NCBI RefSeq assembly: GCF_033439725.1
Contig: NW_026944388.1
Coordinates: forward strand, 2,046,001 to 2,110,000
Length of the DNA: 64,000 nucleotides
DNA from: Neurospora tetraspora
Taxonomy: Eukaryota; Ascomycota; Sordariomycetes; Sordariales; Sordariaceae
Direction of reading: 5' to 3'
A model generated the notes under the pieces. That model had not been told where the DNA came from. It did no database searches and saw only the letters and a list, made by a program, of their open reading frames with translations. The position numbers were made by a program, and so were the translations under genes. Below are positions 36,041-47,427 of the stretch, in pieces (the first letter of the stretch is position 1; each line of letters begins with the position of its first letter).

Positions 36041-38214
36041 TTAGTTTTCAGGCTCCGTATCCGTGTTAGTATCGCTCGTGTCGTCGTCCTCGTCATCATC
36101 CGTCCCACTTTCCTCATCCGAGTCTTCCTCGTCCTTGACAACCCTCTGCTTTGTCGGCGCACCCTTTGCTGCGTTCATGATGCCGGCGATAGAATCTGTA
36201 GTAGCTGTGGTTAGCTTTTTGTTGCACTATGTGTATTCGTGGATTGTGGGGACGCAAAAAACTCACCCTCCTCAGGCTCACTAATCTCCTCCTCAACCTT
36301 CATCTCCGCCGCCTGGCTCGCGTCCTCCACCACGAGCGTCACCTCCATCTTGGTGTCGAACCCGACATAGCTGTCGCATACCACGTGCATGACGAACGTG
36401 TAATGGCCGGCCTGTGGCGGCGCCTGGAACTGCGCTTTCAGGGTTTGCATGGCGAACGTGGGCGTCTTGCCGTCCGACTCGTAAATGGGCCTGTCGAAGC
36501 TGACGAAGGTGAAAGGCGGCACGGCCACGCGCCCCTGCTTGGAATCCGTGAGGAAGACGTGCCACCTGGGGCTGTGGTCGCGGGCAAAGTAAGGGGAAGA
36601 AGCAAGCGGCGGGTAAACGTCCTCGCTTTCGGTGGTCTCCTCGTAGATGGGCTTGCCCTTTTCGTCCTTGCCAACCAGCTTCTTGGTCTTCTTGCGGCCG
36701 AGGATGGCGTCGAGATCGTCTTCGGCGGGGTCAATGTCCTCGAGATCAATAGGGGTGACGTCGGGCACCTTCTCGCTACCGGGAGGAACGAAGCGGCCCT
36801 TGACAACGAGGGTAACGAGGGAAGAGGGGATGATGAACTTCTCGCCGGTGACCTTGAAGAAAGCCTTGGCGACGCGGAGATAGGGGAGCTGCTTGGCATA
36901 GGCGATGGATTCCTTGTACTGAGCATCTGTCAAGAGGCCCTTTCCAACAACGAGGCTGCGGCGCTTAGCGTCGGGCTGGTCCATGAAGGCCTGGACAGTG
37001 GTGTGGACACGGGAGTCGCCCTCAACAGCTTGAACAATGGCGGAGTTGAAGTGGGGGAGCTGGTACAGAGGAGAAGCCTTGGGCGGGATGGCCTGAATGA
37101 GGCGCTGGCTGGCAAAGTACGAGGCGAGGAGGGGAGCGGTGTTCATGTAGGCGAGGGCGATTGCGTTGAAGGACTTGTTCAGAGCATGGGCAATAGGCGC
37201 GACCTGGAACTTGGCCTTCTCGAGAGTAGCATCACCGAGCTCAATGCGTCCGAGGTAAGCCCAGAGAAGGGCAAGAGCCATTCTCCGGGGGCCGCTCTCA
37301 ACGTCCTCGAGCTTCTTCTTCTCCTTGGGCGGAAGTTCGTCGGAAGCCATGACCTTGGACTCGATCTTGGAGAGGCCAGCGTCTGCCTTGTCACCCTTGA
37401 ACAGGTCTTCGAATTCCTGGCCGCTGCTGAGAGCTGCCACCACGCCACCCTCGTCAATGTTGTCCTGGTACTCCTTAAACAAACGGTTGGCGCTCTCCAT
37501 GAGAACGCCCTCCTTGGAGCGTCGAAGTGTGCCGTACCACCAAGAGCCGACCAAGTAAGGGAGGAGGACACCAAACAAGGCGAAGTAGATCAGGACAATG
37601 TACTTGCCATTGCCGTCGGAGACAATGGCCTTGGGAAGCGCGATGTTGATGCTGAAGCCTTGCTTGCCATCGGGGTTGCCGAACTGGATAAAGTTGTTGC
37701 GCACCTCCTCATCCGTCAGAGCCTGGTATGCCTTGGAGATCTCGACGTAGCGGCGGTTCAGGTCGTCAATGGTCTCGTTCTTGGAGGCGTCGGGGCGGGC
37801 CTTGTCGGGGTGGAACTTGAGGGAGAGCATCTTGTACGTCTTCTTGATCACCTTCTCGGTGGCGCTCTCAGAGATGCCGAGAATATCATACGGGTTCCAG
37901 AGGTTCTGTACCGGGGCGTCGGTGGTCTTGATGAGGTAGAGCATGTAGCCCATGACAGCCCATCCGGCGATGACGAGGGCGATCAGCCATGGCTTGCTGC
38001 CGTCCTTGCGCTTCTCCGACTTGCGTAGCGTGTCGACTACCGACGACTGGTCGTGCTCGTAGTCTGTATGGATGCGCTTAAGAGCGGCGGCCGGGTCGTT
38101 CCGCGACGATTTTATTAGCGAGTACGTGATGGGCACGGTGACGATGGACGTGAGGGTGAACACGAAGAAGGGCCAGAGGTGGCCCTCCTCGTCGTAGGCG
38201 TAATCAGTACTCAT
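36041..38214 (-). CDS. sec63: SEC63, J-domain subunit of the ER translocon, 700 aa
   Basis: Exons 38214-36267 and 36195-36041; the 71-nt intron (GTGAGT to TACAG, with GCTAAC) splits an acidic C-terminus. Two membrane helices near the N-terminus flank a short loop. The luminal J-domain has NPYDILGI and the HPD motif at residues 135-137. A third helix follows at about 205-225, then the cytosolic Brl/Sec63 domain up to about residue 640. The tail, completed by the second exon, is dense in Asp and Glu and ends TDTEPEN. In yeast this acidic tail binds Sec62. SEC63 recruits the luminal Hsp70 Kar2/BiP to pull proteins through Sec61. Length (yeast 663 aa) and topology fit. Confidence 0.96.
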
Positions 38215-40039
38215 GGTGAGTACCTATCGTGGCGAGAGGCTGCTGCTCTCTGTGGTGGTGGACGATCAGGCTGCAATTCTCAAGAAAAGATGTCGAGGAC
38301 AAGTTGCAGCTAGGAAGAGGCCGAGCAAGGCGCTTTTGTTGGAGCTGCCGCGGGGATCGTCTGTCTAGGCCAGCGTTGTAGTGGACCGTGGGAGAAAGGA
38401 GTGGAAGTTGTTCCCAGTTTCAATGCTGGAGATGCTTGGGAACAAAGGTGGTGCGACTGTGTCAAGTGAGGTGTGGCGGCTTCCACAGGGTTCGTCGGTT
38501 TGGACAGATGGATACTTGTCGGATTGGTGATGAGGGATGTTGTCAAGTTGTCTTTCTGCAGATGGCGGATTGGCAACTGCGGATCGGGGACTCTGGCACC
38601 GAATGTGAATCGTGGCCTCCAAATTTGGGGCAGGGGGTCCAAGCTCCGCGCTACCTTAACCGCTACGTACCTCCCTCCCAACGCCTCCGTACCTGCCCCT
38701 TCGGCTCGACTGCCACGGTTCCTTGTCCTCCATTCTGACCCCGGAACGGGCACGCGAGATCTTGTTAGTGGCTTTGTGAACCAATCACGGCACTGGGCTC
38801 GCCTCCTGTTGTGGTGATCTTATGTCGCCTTTGATCTGAACAGATCTCTCTCTGTTTCCCTTTTTTTTTTCTCCCTGGATGCATCTCACCTCTGATTTCG
38901 ATCAGAGAGATGCCTTTCAAGAAGATGGCCACTAATCACCCGCACTCAGTAAGAAATGGACCTTGGTACCTCTGAAGAACTTGGAGAGATGCACAGGTAA
39001 AAAAGATGGCAACTACAGAAAAGAAATATAACCTGAAGCAAACTGTAATACAAGGGCGGTAATCTGTATTCAAAGCTTATTCCAAAGCTTATGATAATGT
39101 TTATACCCCTTATTCAAGACTCAGAGGCGCCACACCACACATTATCATGATGGATTTTGATATTAAACAGGCGACACAGTATAACCAGTGTTTTCCATCG
39201 ACCGGGTGCCACCAACGTTCGGGTCCTTCCGAATGCCGGGCATCGTTGAAACAACATTGATATCGCAGGACGTGAGCCGCTAAAGTACAGTGAAAATGAT
39301 TATTCACACTACGGATTGTGTATGATGACATTGGATACTACAAATTCCGGCGGATTGGTGTTCATAATGATGTCGAAATCTGTTGTAAGAAAGTTAGGAA
39401 CTGGGTTAGATACTACAAACTAGATGGCGAAAGTGGGAGGTCAGTCAAAATATCACATGTGTTAGCTGTCATTCAATGGCTCTATCCTAAATATCCCAAA
39501 GACTTCTGCTTCGTCTTCTGGCAGACCCAAGGAACTAAACCATAATACGCGGCGCTGTACGTCAAACTTCTATCTGGAGTTGTAAGCAGCGCTGGTTCCA
39601 AGTCTATGTGCAATCAGTTATGCCATATGTAAAACCATAACATCCTCAACCCGGAAACCCAGACACATACACCGCCGCTACCTTTTTTATCACCTCAGAA
39701 TGCCGGATAACGGTCAGCATGTGAGTATGTGCATGAGTGTGGTGACTGACAGCCCAAACGGTCATGACAGTTGGGCGAGACGATAACAAGACAATGACGG
39801 ATGACGGATGACGAAGGGTAAGCGTGGCGCAACTTTCGGGGAAAAGGTATGTGAGGTTATGAACCAATGAAAAAGTCTATGCCTTGCCCAATATGTAAAA
39901 GAAAACATCCGAGTCTTTTTTTTCCTGCTCCTTCGCTTCTTACATGCTCAGGTATCTTTCCTGAACTTTGCCCGAGCCAGGGGGTTTCTTACTCTAGACG
40001 TGTTCCCAGTCACTCTTTGGCCGAGACGCCGGAAGTGCG
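38215..40039. other. Intergenic, SEC63 promoter side and DnaJ 3' side
   Basis: 1.8 kb. No supported gene: frames on both strands are short and unlike any family. The segment 38.2-38.8 kb is the SEC63 promoter and 39.9-40.04 kb the 3' region of the TPR-DnaJ gene. Confidence 0.5.
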
Positions 40040-40336
40040 CTAGGCGCGTCTGACGGCAGCCATGAGCTTTCTGAACAGCCCTAGGCATATGTACCACACA
40101 ACGAGCAGAACCAAGAGATGGGGAGGCAAAAGCACAACGGCAGCGACCAGCCAGATACCCCATGATCTAAGCCATGCCACTCGGCTGTCCATCTCGTTGC
40201 CTGCTTTTCGTTTTCCCCAAGCTCTGTGGGTCCGTTCTTGCTCGTCGGCATGCTCGGCAGCGTCGTCTTCGGAAAGGTACCCCTCGTTATCATCGTCAAA
40301 GTCGTCCTCGTACCCATTACCATCTTCTTGGGGTTG
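40040..40336 (-). other. In-frame extension after the TPR-DnaJ stop: acidic linker plus membrane helix
   Basis: Directly after the TGA (40339-40337), the same frame stays open for 98 codons to a TAG at 40042-40040. The first ~33 residues are highly acidic (for example EDDFDDDNEGYLSEDDAAEH). A basic patch (WGKRKAGN) follows, then a strong hydrophobic helix (SWGIWLVAAVVLLPPHLLVL and on) and a basic end (KLMAAVRRA). That order of acidic linker, membrane helix and basic flank looks selected, not random. It has no ATG of its own before the basic patch. It may be reached by UGA readthrough, by splicing out the stop (a weak 42-nt GT...AG segment exists), or it may be a recent nonsense mutation. Confidence 0.6.
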
Positions 40337-42845
40337 TCATTGGTAGTGGAAGCCGCCGCCGCCGAAACCTCCCCTGCCGCGGGAGCGACCGCCTCCAGGG
40401 AAGCCGCCACCGCCGAAGCTGCCACCGCCGAAGCCACCACCACCAAAGCCATGGCCACCCTGACCACCCATCATCTGGATAATGATCTCGGGGTCAATAC
40501 CACCCATGCCACCACCCATGCCACCACCAAACATATCAGAGGGGTCCACTAGGTCGTCACCACTATCGTACCTAGCGCGCTTCCTGTTCGGGGCGTTAGC
40601 AAAATCATCACACATTAGCCCATAACGTGGGGGGAAACTTACTGAGGGTCACTAAGCGTCTCATAAGCTTCACCGATATCTTTGAATTTGGCTTCGGCGG
40701 AGGCATCGCCGGGGTTCTTGTCGGGATGATGGACAATGGCGAGCTTACGGTACGCCTTCTTGATCTGGGTCTCATCCGCGTTCTTGTCGATTCCAAGGAT
40801 CTTGTAGTAGTCTTTCCTTTGCGACTTCTTGAGCTCAAGCTCGGCCCGCTTGACTTCCTGAGCAATGGTCCTGTCCTCAGGCTCGAGCTCCTGAAGTGCC
40901 TTCCACTCCTTAACACACTCCTCCCACCTCTCGGCCAAGCCAAGCGCGTTGGCCTTGCTCTTGCGGGCCTTGAGGTAAGAAGGGTCGAGGCTGATGGCTC
41001 TTTCGCAGTCGGCGATGGCCTCGTCGAACTGCTTCAGCTTGGTGTAGCACAAGGCGCGATTCTGAAGAATCTTGGAGTTGGTGCCCTTGTTTGCCGGGTC
41101 AATCTCCAACGCAGCAGTGTACTTTTCCAGGGCGTTTTGCCAACGGCCAGCCTTGTACTCGTCGTTACCCTCTCCCTTCATACGGTCCAATCTCTGGACG
41201 GTACGCAACCACTTGATAGCATCCTTGAAGTCGGGATCGCAGCTGAGAGCCTTACGGAAGTGTTGAATCGCCTTGTCGTTCTCGCCCGAAGCATAAAGTG
41301 CACGGCCACGAATCACGAGAGCCTCGGGGTCCTGGCTGTTGTTCCTGAGGAGCGACATGGCAAGATTCTGAGCCTCGCCGAGAGAGTTGATATCACCCAA
41401 CCTGAGGAGGGCTTCGCCACGCATCAGAACCCACTTTCTGGGCCGGGTAGCGCCGATACCCAGGAGCCTTTCGGCCATATCGAGGGGGTGCAGAACCATG
41501 GAAGCGGCCGTGCCCTCCTGAAGAGCCTTCTGGGCGGCCTGGATGTAGTTCAACATGTCCCTAGCGGGAGCCATGTCCTTTGTCGAAGGAGGCGGTTGGA
41601 TGCGGCTGAAGGTGGCGATGGCCTCTTCGGGCCTGCCGAGGCTGGTGTAGATACGGGCCAGACGCAACAGAATTTTGGGGTTGTTCGGGTCAAGCTCCGC
41701 TGCCCGAGAGCAGGCCTCGAGAGCATCCTTGTACTTGCCGGCGGACATGTAGGCTGCCGCAAGGTTTCCTAGATATGTCGAGGATTCGGGCTGCAAGACG
41801 ATGGCTGTAGTTTTTATGCCCAAGTTAGTTTCTGCCTCAATACTTTTTTTTCTTGGAACCTGGCCTCCTTCTCACCCTTGGTATAGTACGCAATCGCTTG
41901 AGTGTAATCCTTTGCCTTGAAGAACTTGTTGCCCTCATTCTTGAAGCCCTCCGCCTGCTCGGCAGCGCTCTGCACGGGGGTGGTAGGCTGCGAGCGATGG
42001 GGAGGAGGGGTAGGAACTTCGCCGTCATTGTTCTGAGCAGCATCGGCACCGTTGGACACGGGAACGGTAAAGGTGCTTCCGTGAGCGGGCGGTGTGGGCT
42101 TGCGCTGCGCTTGCTGGTCCTGCGGTTGCTGCTTGTGCGGCGGCGGCGGGGGCGAGGCTGCGGAAGCCGCGCCGTTCTCCTTGTTGTCGAACTCCATTGA
42201 ATCTCGAACACTAAAGCCGGAGAGTTCGGAAAAGCGTTTGCGCTGCTCGGGGGGCAGGTTCAACGGGTGGATGTCTGTGTCGACCTTTTTTCGACGGAAG
42301 GAAGTTGACCTGGAACGGCTGTCAGACGCAGCGGCGGGATCGACTGGGTGGCGGCCGAAACTGCTGCGGGAACTGGTCGAGGAGCGCGGCTGATGCGACG
42401 ACGACGACGACGAGTATTTTGTGGGATCGCGCGCACTCGCAGATCTAGAAGTTGAGCCCGACGGAGGTGGTGTTGAGGGAAGATTGTGGTGCGGAGGTGG
42501 TGGCGGGGGAGAATGGTCCCGGCGTGGTTGACTCTCCGACCTGTGAGTTTTTTTGGCGGACGGCGAGCGGGTGCCCGAGGGGAACGAAAACACGGGTTTG
42601 GTGGGGGACAATCGGTGTTGCTGCGTGTGCGTGTGCTGCGGCGTCGGCGGCTGCTGCGTGTGCTGCGTCTGCGCGGGCGGCTTTGGACTCTTTGGAGGCG
42701 GCGGCGGCGGCGACTGTGAGTAGGGACTTCCTGGACCTGAAGCGCCAGAAGGCTGCGTCGACTCGTAACGTTCGGCGCGCGTGTCTGCGTCCACTCTGTC
42801 CGTGGAGATGGAGCTCTTGGACGATTTTTTGCCGAAAAACCTCAT
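40337..42845 (-). CDS. TPR-DnaJ co-chaperone (DNAJC7/TPR2-like), 792 aa
   Basis: Exons 42845-41876, 41804-40643 and 40583-40337; introns of 71 and 59 nt carry CTAAC and join in frame (YYTK|AIVL and SDPQ|KRAR). The first ~280 residues are Pro/Ser/Gln-rich and disordered. Several TPR units follow, beginning with [19 protein letters not shown]-domain (about residues 645-705) has DYYKILGI and the HPD motif in [10 protein letters not shown]. The end is a Gly/Phe-rich tail ending in FHYQ. Proteins of this type link Hsp70 and Hsp90 and pass clients between them; the J-domain stimulates Hsp70 ATPase. The start is the first ATG before the MRFFGKK segment, giving a basic N-terminus. See the separate in-frame extension beyond the TGA. 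Confidence 0.92.
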
Positions 42846-45154
42846 TGAGACTGCCGGACTGCTCTGTCCCCAATTTCCGGACCGCAAACCGTTGCAAAAG
42901 GGCGTTTTCCTGACACCGGGATGCCGATGGTTTGTTAAGGTCGCCGGATGGCAATGCGGGCTGGGGCCGCCAAAATGTAAAGTTTCCCAGTGTGCGTGCC
43001 GAGCGAGCGGTGACTTCCAACCAGACCCGGATCTTGTATCGCGGCATCCGCATCCAGGCAAAAATTGGTGGGGACTTCCTGTGCTGGTACCCTGCGACTA
43101 TCTGTGCCAAGTACTTGTGCGTATCCGAGTCAGAAGTGGGAACTCGGGACCTTGATATTCACGGTCTTCCGTCTACTAGTAGGGGGGTGACTGTGAACTG
43201 TGGGGAGATCATAGAAGTTCAGCGCCTATAAAACCTTCCACTTCTTTTCACTATGGAACAGGAGATCCCGAGTATAACCTAGGCCACGTCAAATTAGGTC
43301 AGGGTGATGGAAACCGCGTGCGGGAAGCAAGCAATCGTTTGCCCGGGATCCTGGCCGTGAATCTCTGGTGTCTTTTATGTGCGGCGAAGAGGTAGCGTTC
43401 GTTATGTCGAATTGGAACGGAGAAGCTTGCGAAAAAATCCGCGGTTTCGAGGAGGTTGGGATGGAGATGAAAGCGGGACGACATGGGACGATTGATGCAA
43501 ATGACACACAAAGCACACTGGATGAACAGATTCAACAAGACGAGACAGGCGTCAGTTTCGACACAAGAGGGAAAAGAGAAGCCAACGAAAGGCAGCAACG
43601 GAAGCTAGGCACGGTCGATCCATCCCATCACATCCGACGCTATAAAAATATTGGAAGGGTTTAGGACGATTTTCTCGGCTTCCGCAGACAAATCATTGCG
43701 ATTCGGAGGAATATCAGTTGGCTGGGGGGTCCCGCTTACACCCTTCCTTACATGGACTAACAGTCATCCGTTACGAGCTATTCAACGATGAGGGCGAAAG
43801 AAAGAAAAATTTAAACCCCAGACACCTCAAGAGACACCAACTGGATGGCAGTGTATGAATTCACAAAGGTAGCATTGGTCGGTAGTCATAGGTACAAGCG
43901 ACCCAAGCAATATCAACGCCACGCTGCAGGTTGCTTCGACCTTGTTGGGAAAGGTTGGGAACGGGATCATCCTGGGACCATATCCAACGTTCTACTCGTG
44001 CTTCTGAATGTGTTCAAGATTCTCACTGACACTTCACTAAGCAGTTAACACTTGACGAAGAACATTGTTGAAGCTGAGATTATTGATGGCTAACTGGTAG
44101 GGATCCAAACTTCTCAGAGTCTTCAGAACCGATCAAATCGGTTCACCATGTCACCATGTCACCACGAGAGCAGCCATGCCGGACATCACATATCATCCCC
44201 GGCCCCCGCATCACGGCCCGGCTGTTGGGAACTGAACCAGCACTACACTAAAAAGAGGGCTATGATGGCTTGACAGCGGCAGCATTGTTGCCCAACCAAT
44301 AGCTTTGACAGCGTTGGTTTGTTTGGGTACGACTATGTAAATCCTGCATCGAACCGGCCTTTGTCTTCATTGGGGCTTTCAGTTCCACTCGGGGATGTCA
44401 ACTTGTCTCTCCGGCCCCGAATTTTTTTTCTCGAAAACCTTCGACCACCCATCCTGCCAAGCAAGATGATACTCTGGAGATATACATATCTTCCAACCAA
44501 CACTTCGGTCTTCTCCTGACGAGACTGTGGTTAAATCAAGATCGAGACACTTCAACGGGAATCACAACAGCAAGGGAAGAAGATATTGGAGGGTTGCAAG
44601 ACATTTTGGATATCGAATCTGAACATCAAATTGCCCTGCCTGCCCGGTCGATGTTTAAACAAAAAAACGGGAAGCGGATAACACAGCCCGGCCCACGGGT
44701 GCATCCGTTGCCCGCCCGGGTGTATGAGTGGCTTTGCCCAACCGCCGCTCACCCGCTGTGCAATCCCTTTTTTCGTCTGTCTGGGTACATATGTCGTTGT
44801 TGTCCAATATGATCACTCATAAAAAGGTGAAGTGTGCTTAAAAAGGGCTGAAAAGGGCTGAGCTTACCTGACCACATATGTAGCGTGGCTACTGTACGGA
44901 GTACGGAGACTACGGACAAGTGCCCCCTAGCTTCTCTCTATCCTTACAGCTCACCGGACGCTAAAAAATCCGGGTAGGGTGTTAGTGCTTTTCGCGGGCG
45001 GTCCCCATACAAAACCGCGCACGCACTATCCAAATCATAACGCACGGCCCGAAAGTGCACTTTTCACCCGCAAAAGAATTGTTAGTGCTAACTAAATTTC
45101 GCGCTTTTTCTGTTAGTGCACTCTCCGTCCCCAAACTTCGCGTTCGCGTTCGCT

Positions 45155-45196
45155 CTGGGAAGGGCCGCGGCAGGTTTCCTGCCGCCCCGAACACTA
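45155..45196 (+). repeat. Hairpin 1 with conserved flanks
   Basis: CTGGGAAGGG, then a perfect 8-bp stem (GCGGCAGG/CCTGCCGC, loop TTT), then CCGAACACTA. The flanks match hairpin 2, but the stem sequence is different. Confidence 0.7.
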
Positions 45197-45322
45197 CCTC
45201 CATTTGCACCTCCATTTGGACTTTCATTTGAGGGTAAAGGTTTCTTTATTTACTTTCCAACTACAATCCATCCCAAAATCCAGCTCTGCGCGGGCTCAAC
45301 CCAGGATCCAGCCTTGCACCCG

Positions 45323-45366
45323 CTGGGAAGGGATGAGGCCAGCTGGCTGGCCTCGCCCGAACACTA
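45323..45366 (+). repeat. Hairpin 2 with conserved flanks
   Basis: CTGGGAAGGG, then a perfect 8-bp stem (GAGGCCAG/CTGGCCTC, loop CTGG), then CCCGAACACTA. It shares only its flanks with hairpin 1. Confidence 0.7.
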
Positions 45367-45884
45367 GTCCTAGCTCTTCACCCTGTCACTGTCACTGTCA
45401 CCCCTCGTTTAATGAATGAGCAATTCCAAGAGAGAAACCTATGTGTTAAACAGGGAGACAGGGTAGGCTAAAGGAAACATCACATTGAAAAGTCCTTCTC
45501 GAAGGTTCTATGGGGTCACCTAACAACCAACACCTTGTTTGACTCGTACAAAAAATGACATGCCGCCCAAGTGTAGGGTTACAAGGCTGATAACCGAATG
45601 CTTCATCAAATTGTCTGTCCTATTCCCACCATCTTTTAAAATGACCCAACCAACCAACTTCTTCTGTGCCAAGCAACATTCCTTCGTTGGACTCTCTCCA
45701 CGTTGCTCACACTAACATCCATCGGCAGACCATCCCGAAGACAGCGGCATCGAGATCAAGTTCTGCAGCCGAGGTCAATCAACCACGCTGTACGGTTGCA
45801 ACGCAACCTCTTTTGGGGATTCCCATTTAACAATCCAAGGTTCAAAGTGATATCCATTACCCGACTCGACAACGCCGATGCAAC

Positions 45885-45907
45885 CTGCCTGCCTGCCTGC
45901 CTGCCTG
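45885..45907 (+). repeat. CTGC tetranucleotide microsatellite
   Basis: Five to six tandem CTGC units in non-coding DNA upstream of the 3' end of the EF-hand gene. Confidence 0.85.
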
Positions 45908-46141
45908 TCCTAATTCTAAACTACAATATCATCAAACCCACTATTACAAAGCCCAGCCCGCAATAATAAACCAGACTTATTAGCCCATCGTCATCGTCGT
46001 CATCATAATCACCCATCACCCGGTGTAATTACAGTTTCCCGGTTCCGTATCCCTTTTTGATATCCCATCGCGCTAGCCTTCCATCCATCATCCCATTATC
46101 ACGGTAGTCTTGACACCACGTTCTCCCTCCTGATTCATCAT

Positions 46142-47427
46142 TCAACTACGTCCCGAGTCCTCGGAACCCTGCTCACCACCATTCCCCGTCCCCTGAATCA
46201 TCTTGACAAACTCCTGGTATCTGAACACCTCCCCACGCTTGTTCGCGCCTCCCCCGCCTACTCCTCCCAGTCCAGTCGTCCTCTGGTTGTTCTGCGCAAA
46301 CGCCCTGCGACCCGTGAATCCGGCCATGACCTTGTCGACTTCGAGCGACGTTAGCGGCCTCTCGCCTGGTTCGGGCGCCGTGTTGAGCAGAGCGTCTCGC
46401 AGTTCGGCCACGTCGATCTGGCCGCTGTCGTCGTCGTCAAAGGCTGAGAAGGCGGAAAGAAGCTCGCCGCTGGGAGAGAGGCTGGAGAGAGCGGTGGCGA
46501 TGGAGTTGAGGAAGACGGCCATGGTCATGGATTGGGGGCCGTTGGGAGGGAAGAATTGGGAGACGTCGGAGGCGTTGTTGGGTAGACCTAGATGTTCAGG
46601 TGTTAGTTGAGATATCAGAGAAGGTAAGGAGTAGATAGACAAGAGGTAGTCTAGGAACCTAACGTACCCAGTTGGTTCAGCATGTCGATGACATCCTCCC
46701 TGACCACCACACCGTCGCTGTCGCGGTCCAGGATCTGGAAGCCCTCCCGCAGGGTGCGTACCTGCGAGGGCTGCAGCTGGGACATGGCATTGCCTCCGGT
46801 TCCCATGCTCATGGTAGAGGCGGAGGTAGTCGTTCGTGGTATCGAGGGCGAAGGCAAGGGGGAAATGCGATGCTGGGGAGGCCGCGGCGGCGGCGCGTCG
46901 CCGTTAAGAAACATTGGGTTAGGCGGCGGCGGGTTGACTACGGTCGGTGCCGATGCCGAAGCTCTAGGTGTCCAGCTGGCCTGGGACTGGGTCTGGCTGG
47001 TCGGTGTAGCTTCAAGTCCAGGTCCAGCTCCTCCAAGTCCAGCTCCGGGCGTGGTCGGCGGGCCGCTGCTGCTGGCAATGTTATTGGCGAACCGAGACGT
47101 CAACTCGCTTACACTGGCTCCCCCTGGCAGACCCGATTGTTGCTGTTGCTTGACAGGCGGTGTCGCCAATGGAGATGTCGCTGCTTGTCGGAGTGGGGAC
47201 GGGGACACTGGGGACACAGCTCTGCGTTGGAATGGGGAATTCCTGGTGGCAGTTGGGGCACCAAGGGAGCCCAATCCCATTGGGGAGGCGTACGATCCCA
47301 GTGGGGATGGTTTGTACGGCCCTGTTGTTGGCGTCGCCTGTTACGATGACACGCGAGACGGGACGGGGTTAGCGATTGGACTCTGGAAATCGTGCATTGG
47401 ACTCTTTGACGGGACATCGCGCACCAT
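46142..47427 (-). CDS. Myosin-II regulatory light chain-like EF-hand protein, about 372 aa
   Basis: Proposed exons 47427-47425 (ATG only), 47337-46668 and 46587-46142. The last intron (80 nt) has ACTAACA and joins QLG to LPNNASD. The first intron (87 nt) is inferred from a GCTAACC branch point and CAG acceptor at 47338, and a TATA box just upstream of the ATG. If it is wrong, the first in-frame ATG is at 47280. A Pro/Ser-rich disordered extension of about 185 residues leads into two EF-hand pairs. DRDSDGVVVREDV is a full calcium loop; DDDDSGQIDVAEL is a second. The order, with the linker QSMTMAVFLNSI between pairs, matches myosin regulatory light chains. These bind the neck of class II myosin in the contractile ring. 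The partner myosin is not shown by the sequence. Confidence 0.82.

Larger units (their letters stand above)
42846..46141. other. Long intergenic region with hairpins and simple repeats
   Basis: 3.3 kb without a supported gene. It has a TATA-like stretch near 43229, three copies of GTTAGTGC between 44980 and 45120, two hairpins with shared flanks (45155-45196 and 45323-45366) and a CTGC microsatellite. No tRNA B box or 5S rRNA sequence was seen. Confidence 0.5.

Noticed and set aside
36229-38028. 599-codon plus-strand frame opposite SEC63
   Set aside because: It is an antisense shadow. Strong C/G preference at third codon positions in the real gene keeps the opposite frame open. It has no domain and starts and ends inside SEC63.
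40627-41772. 381-codon plus-strand frame opposite the TPR-DnaJ gene
   Set aside because: An antisense shadow of a conserved coding exon, low-complexity Leu/Val/Gly composition, no family features.
42846-46141. tRNA, 5S rRNA or CRISPR array in the long gap
   Set aside because: I found no tRNA A/B box pairs, no recognisable dispersed 5S sequence and no regular spaced repeats; CRISPR is not expected in a fungus.
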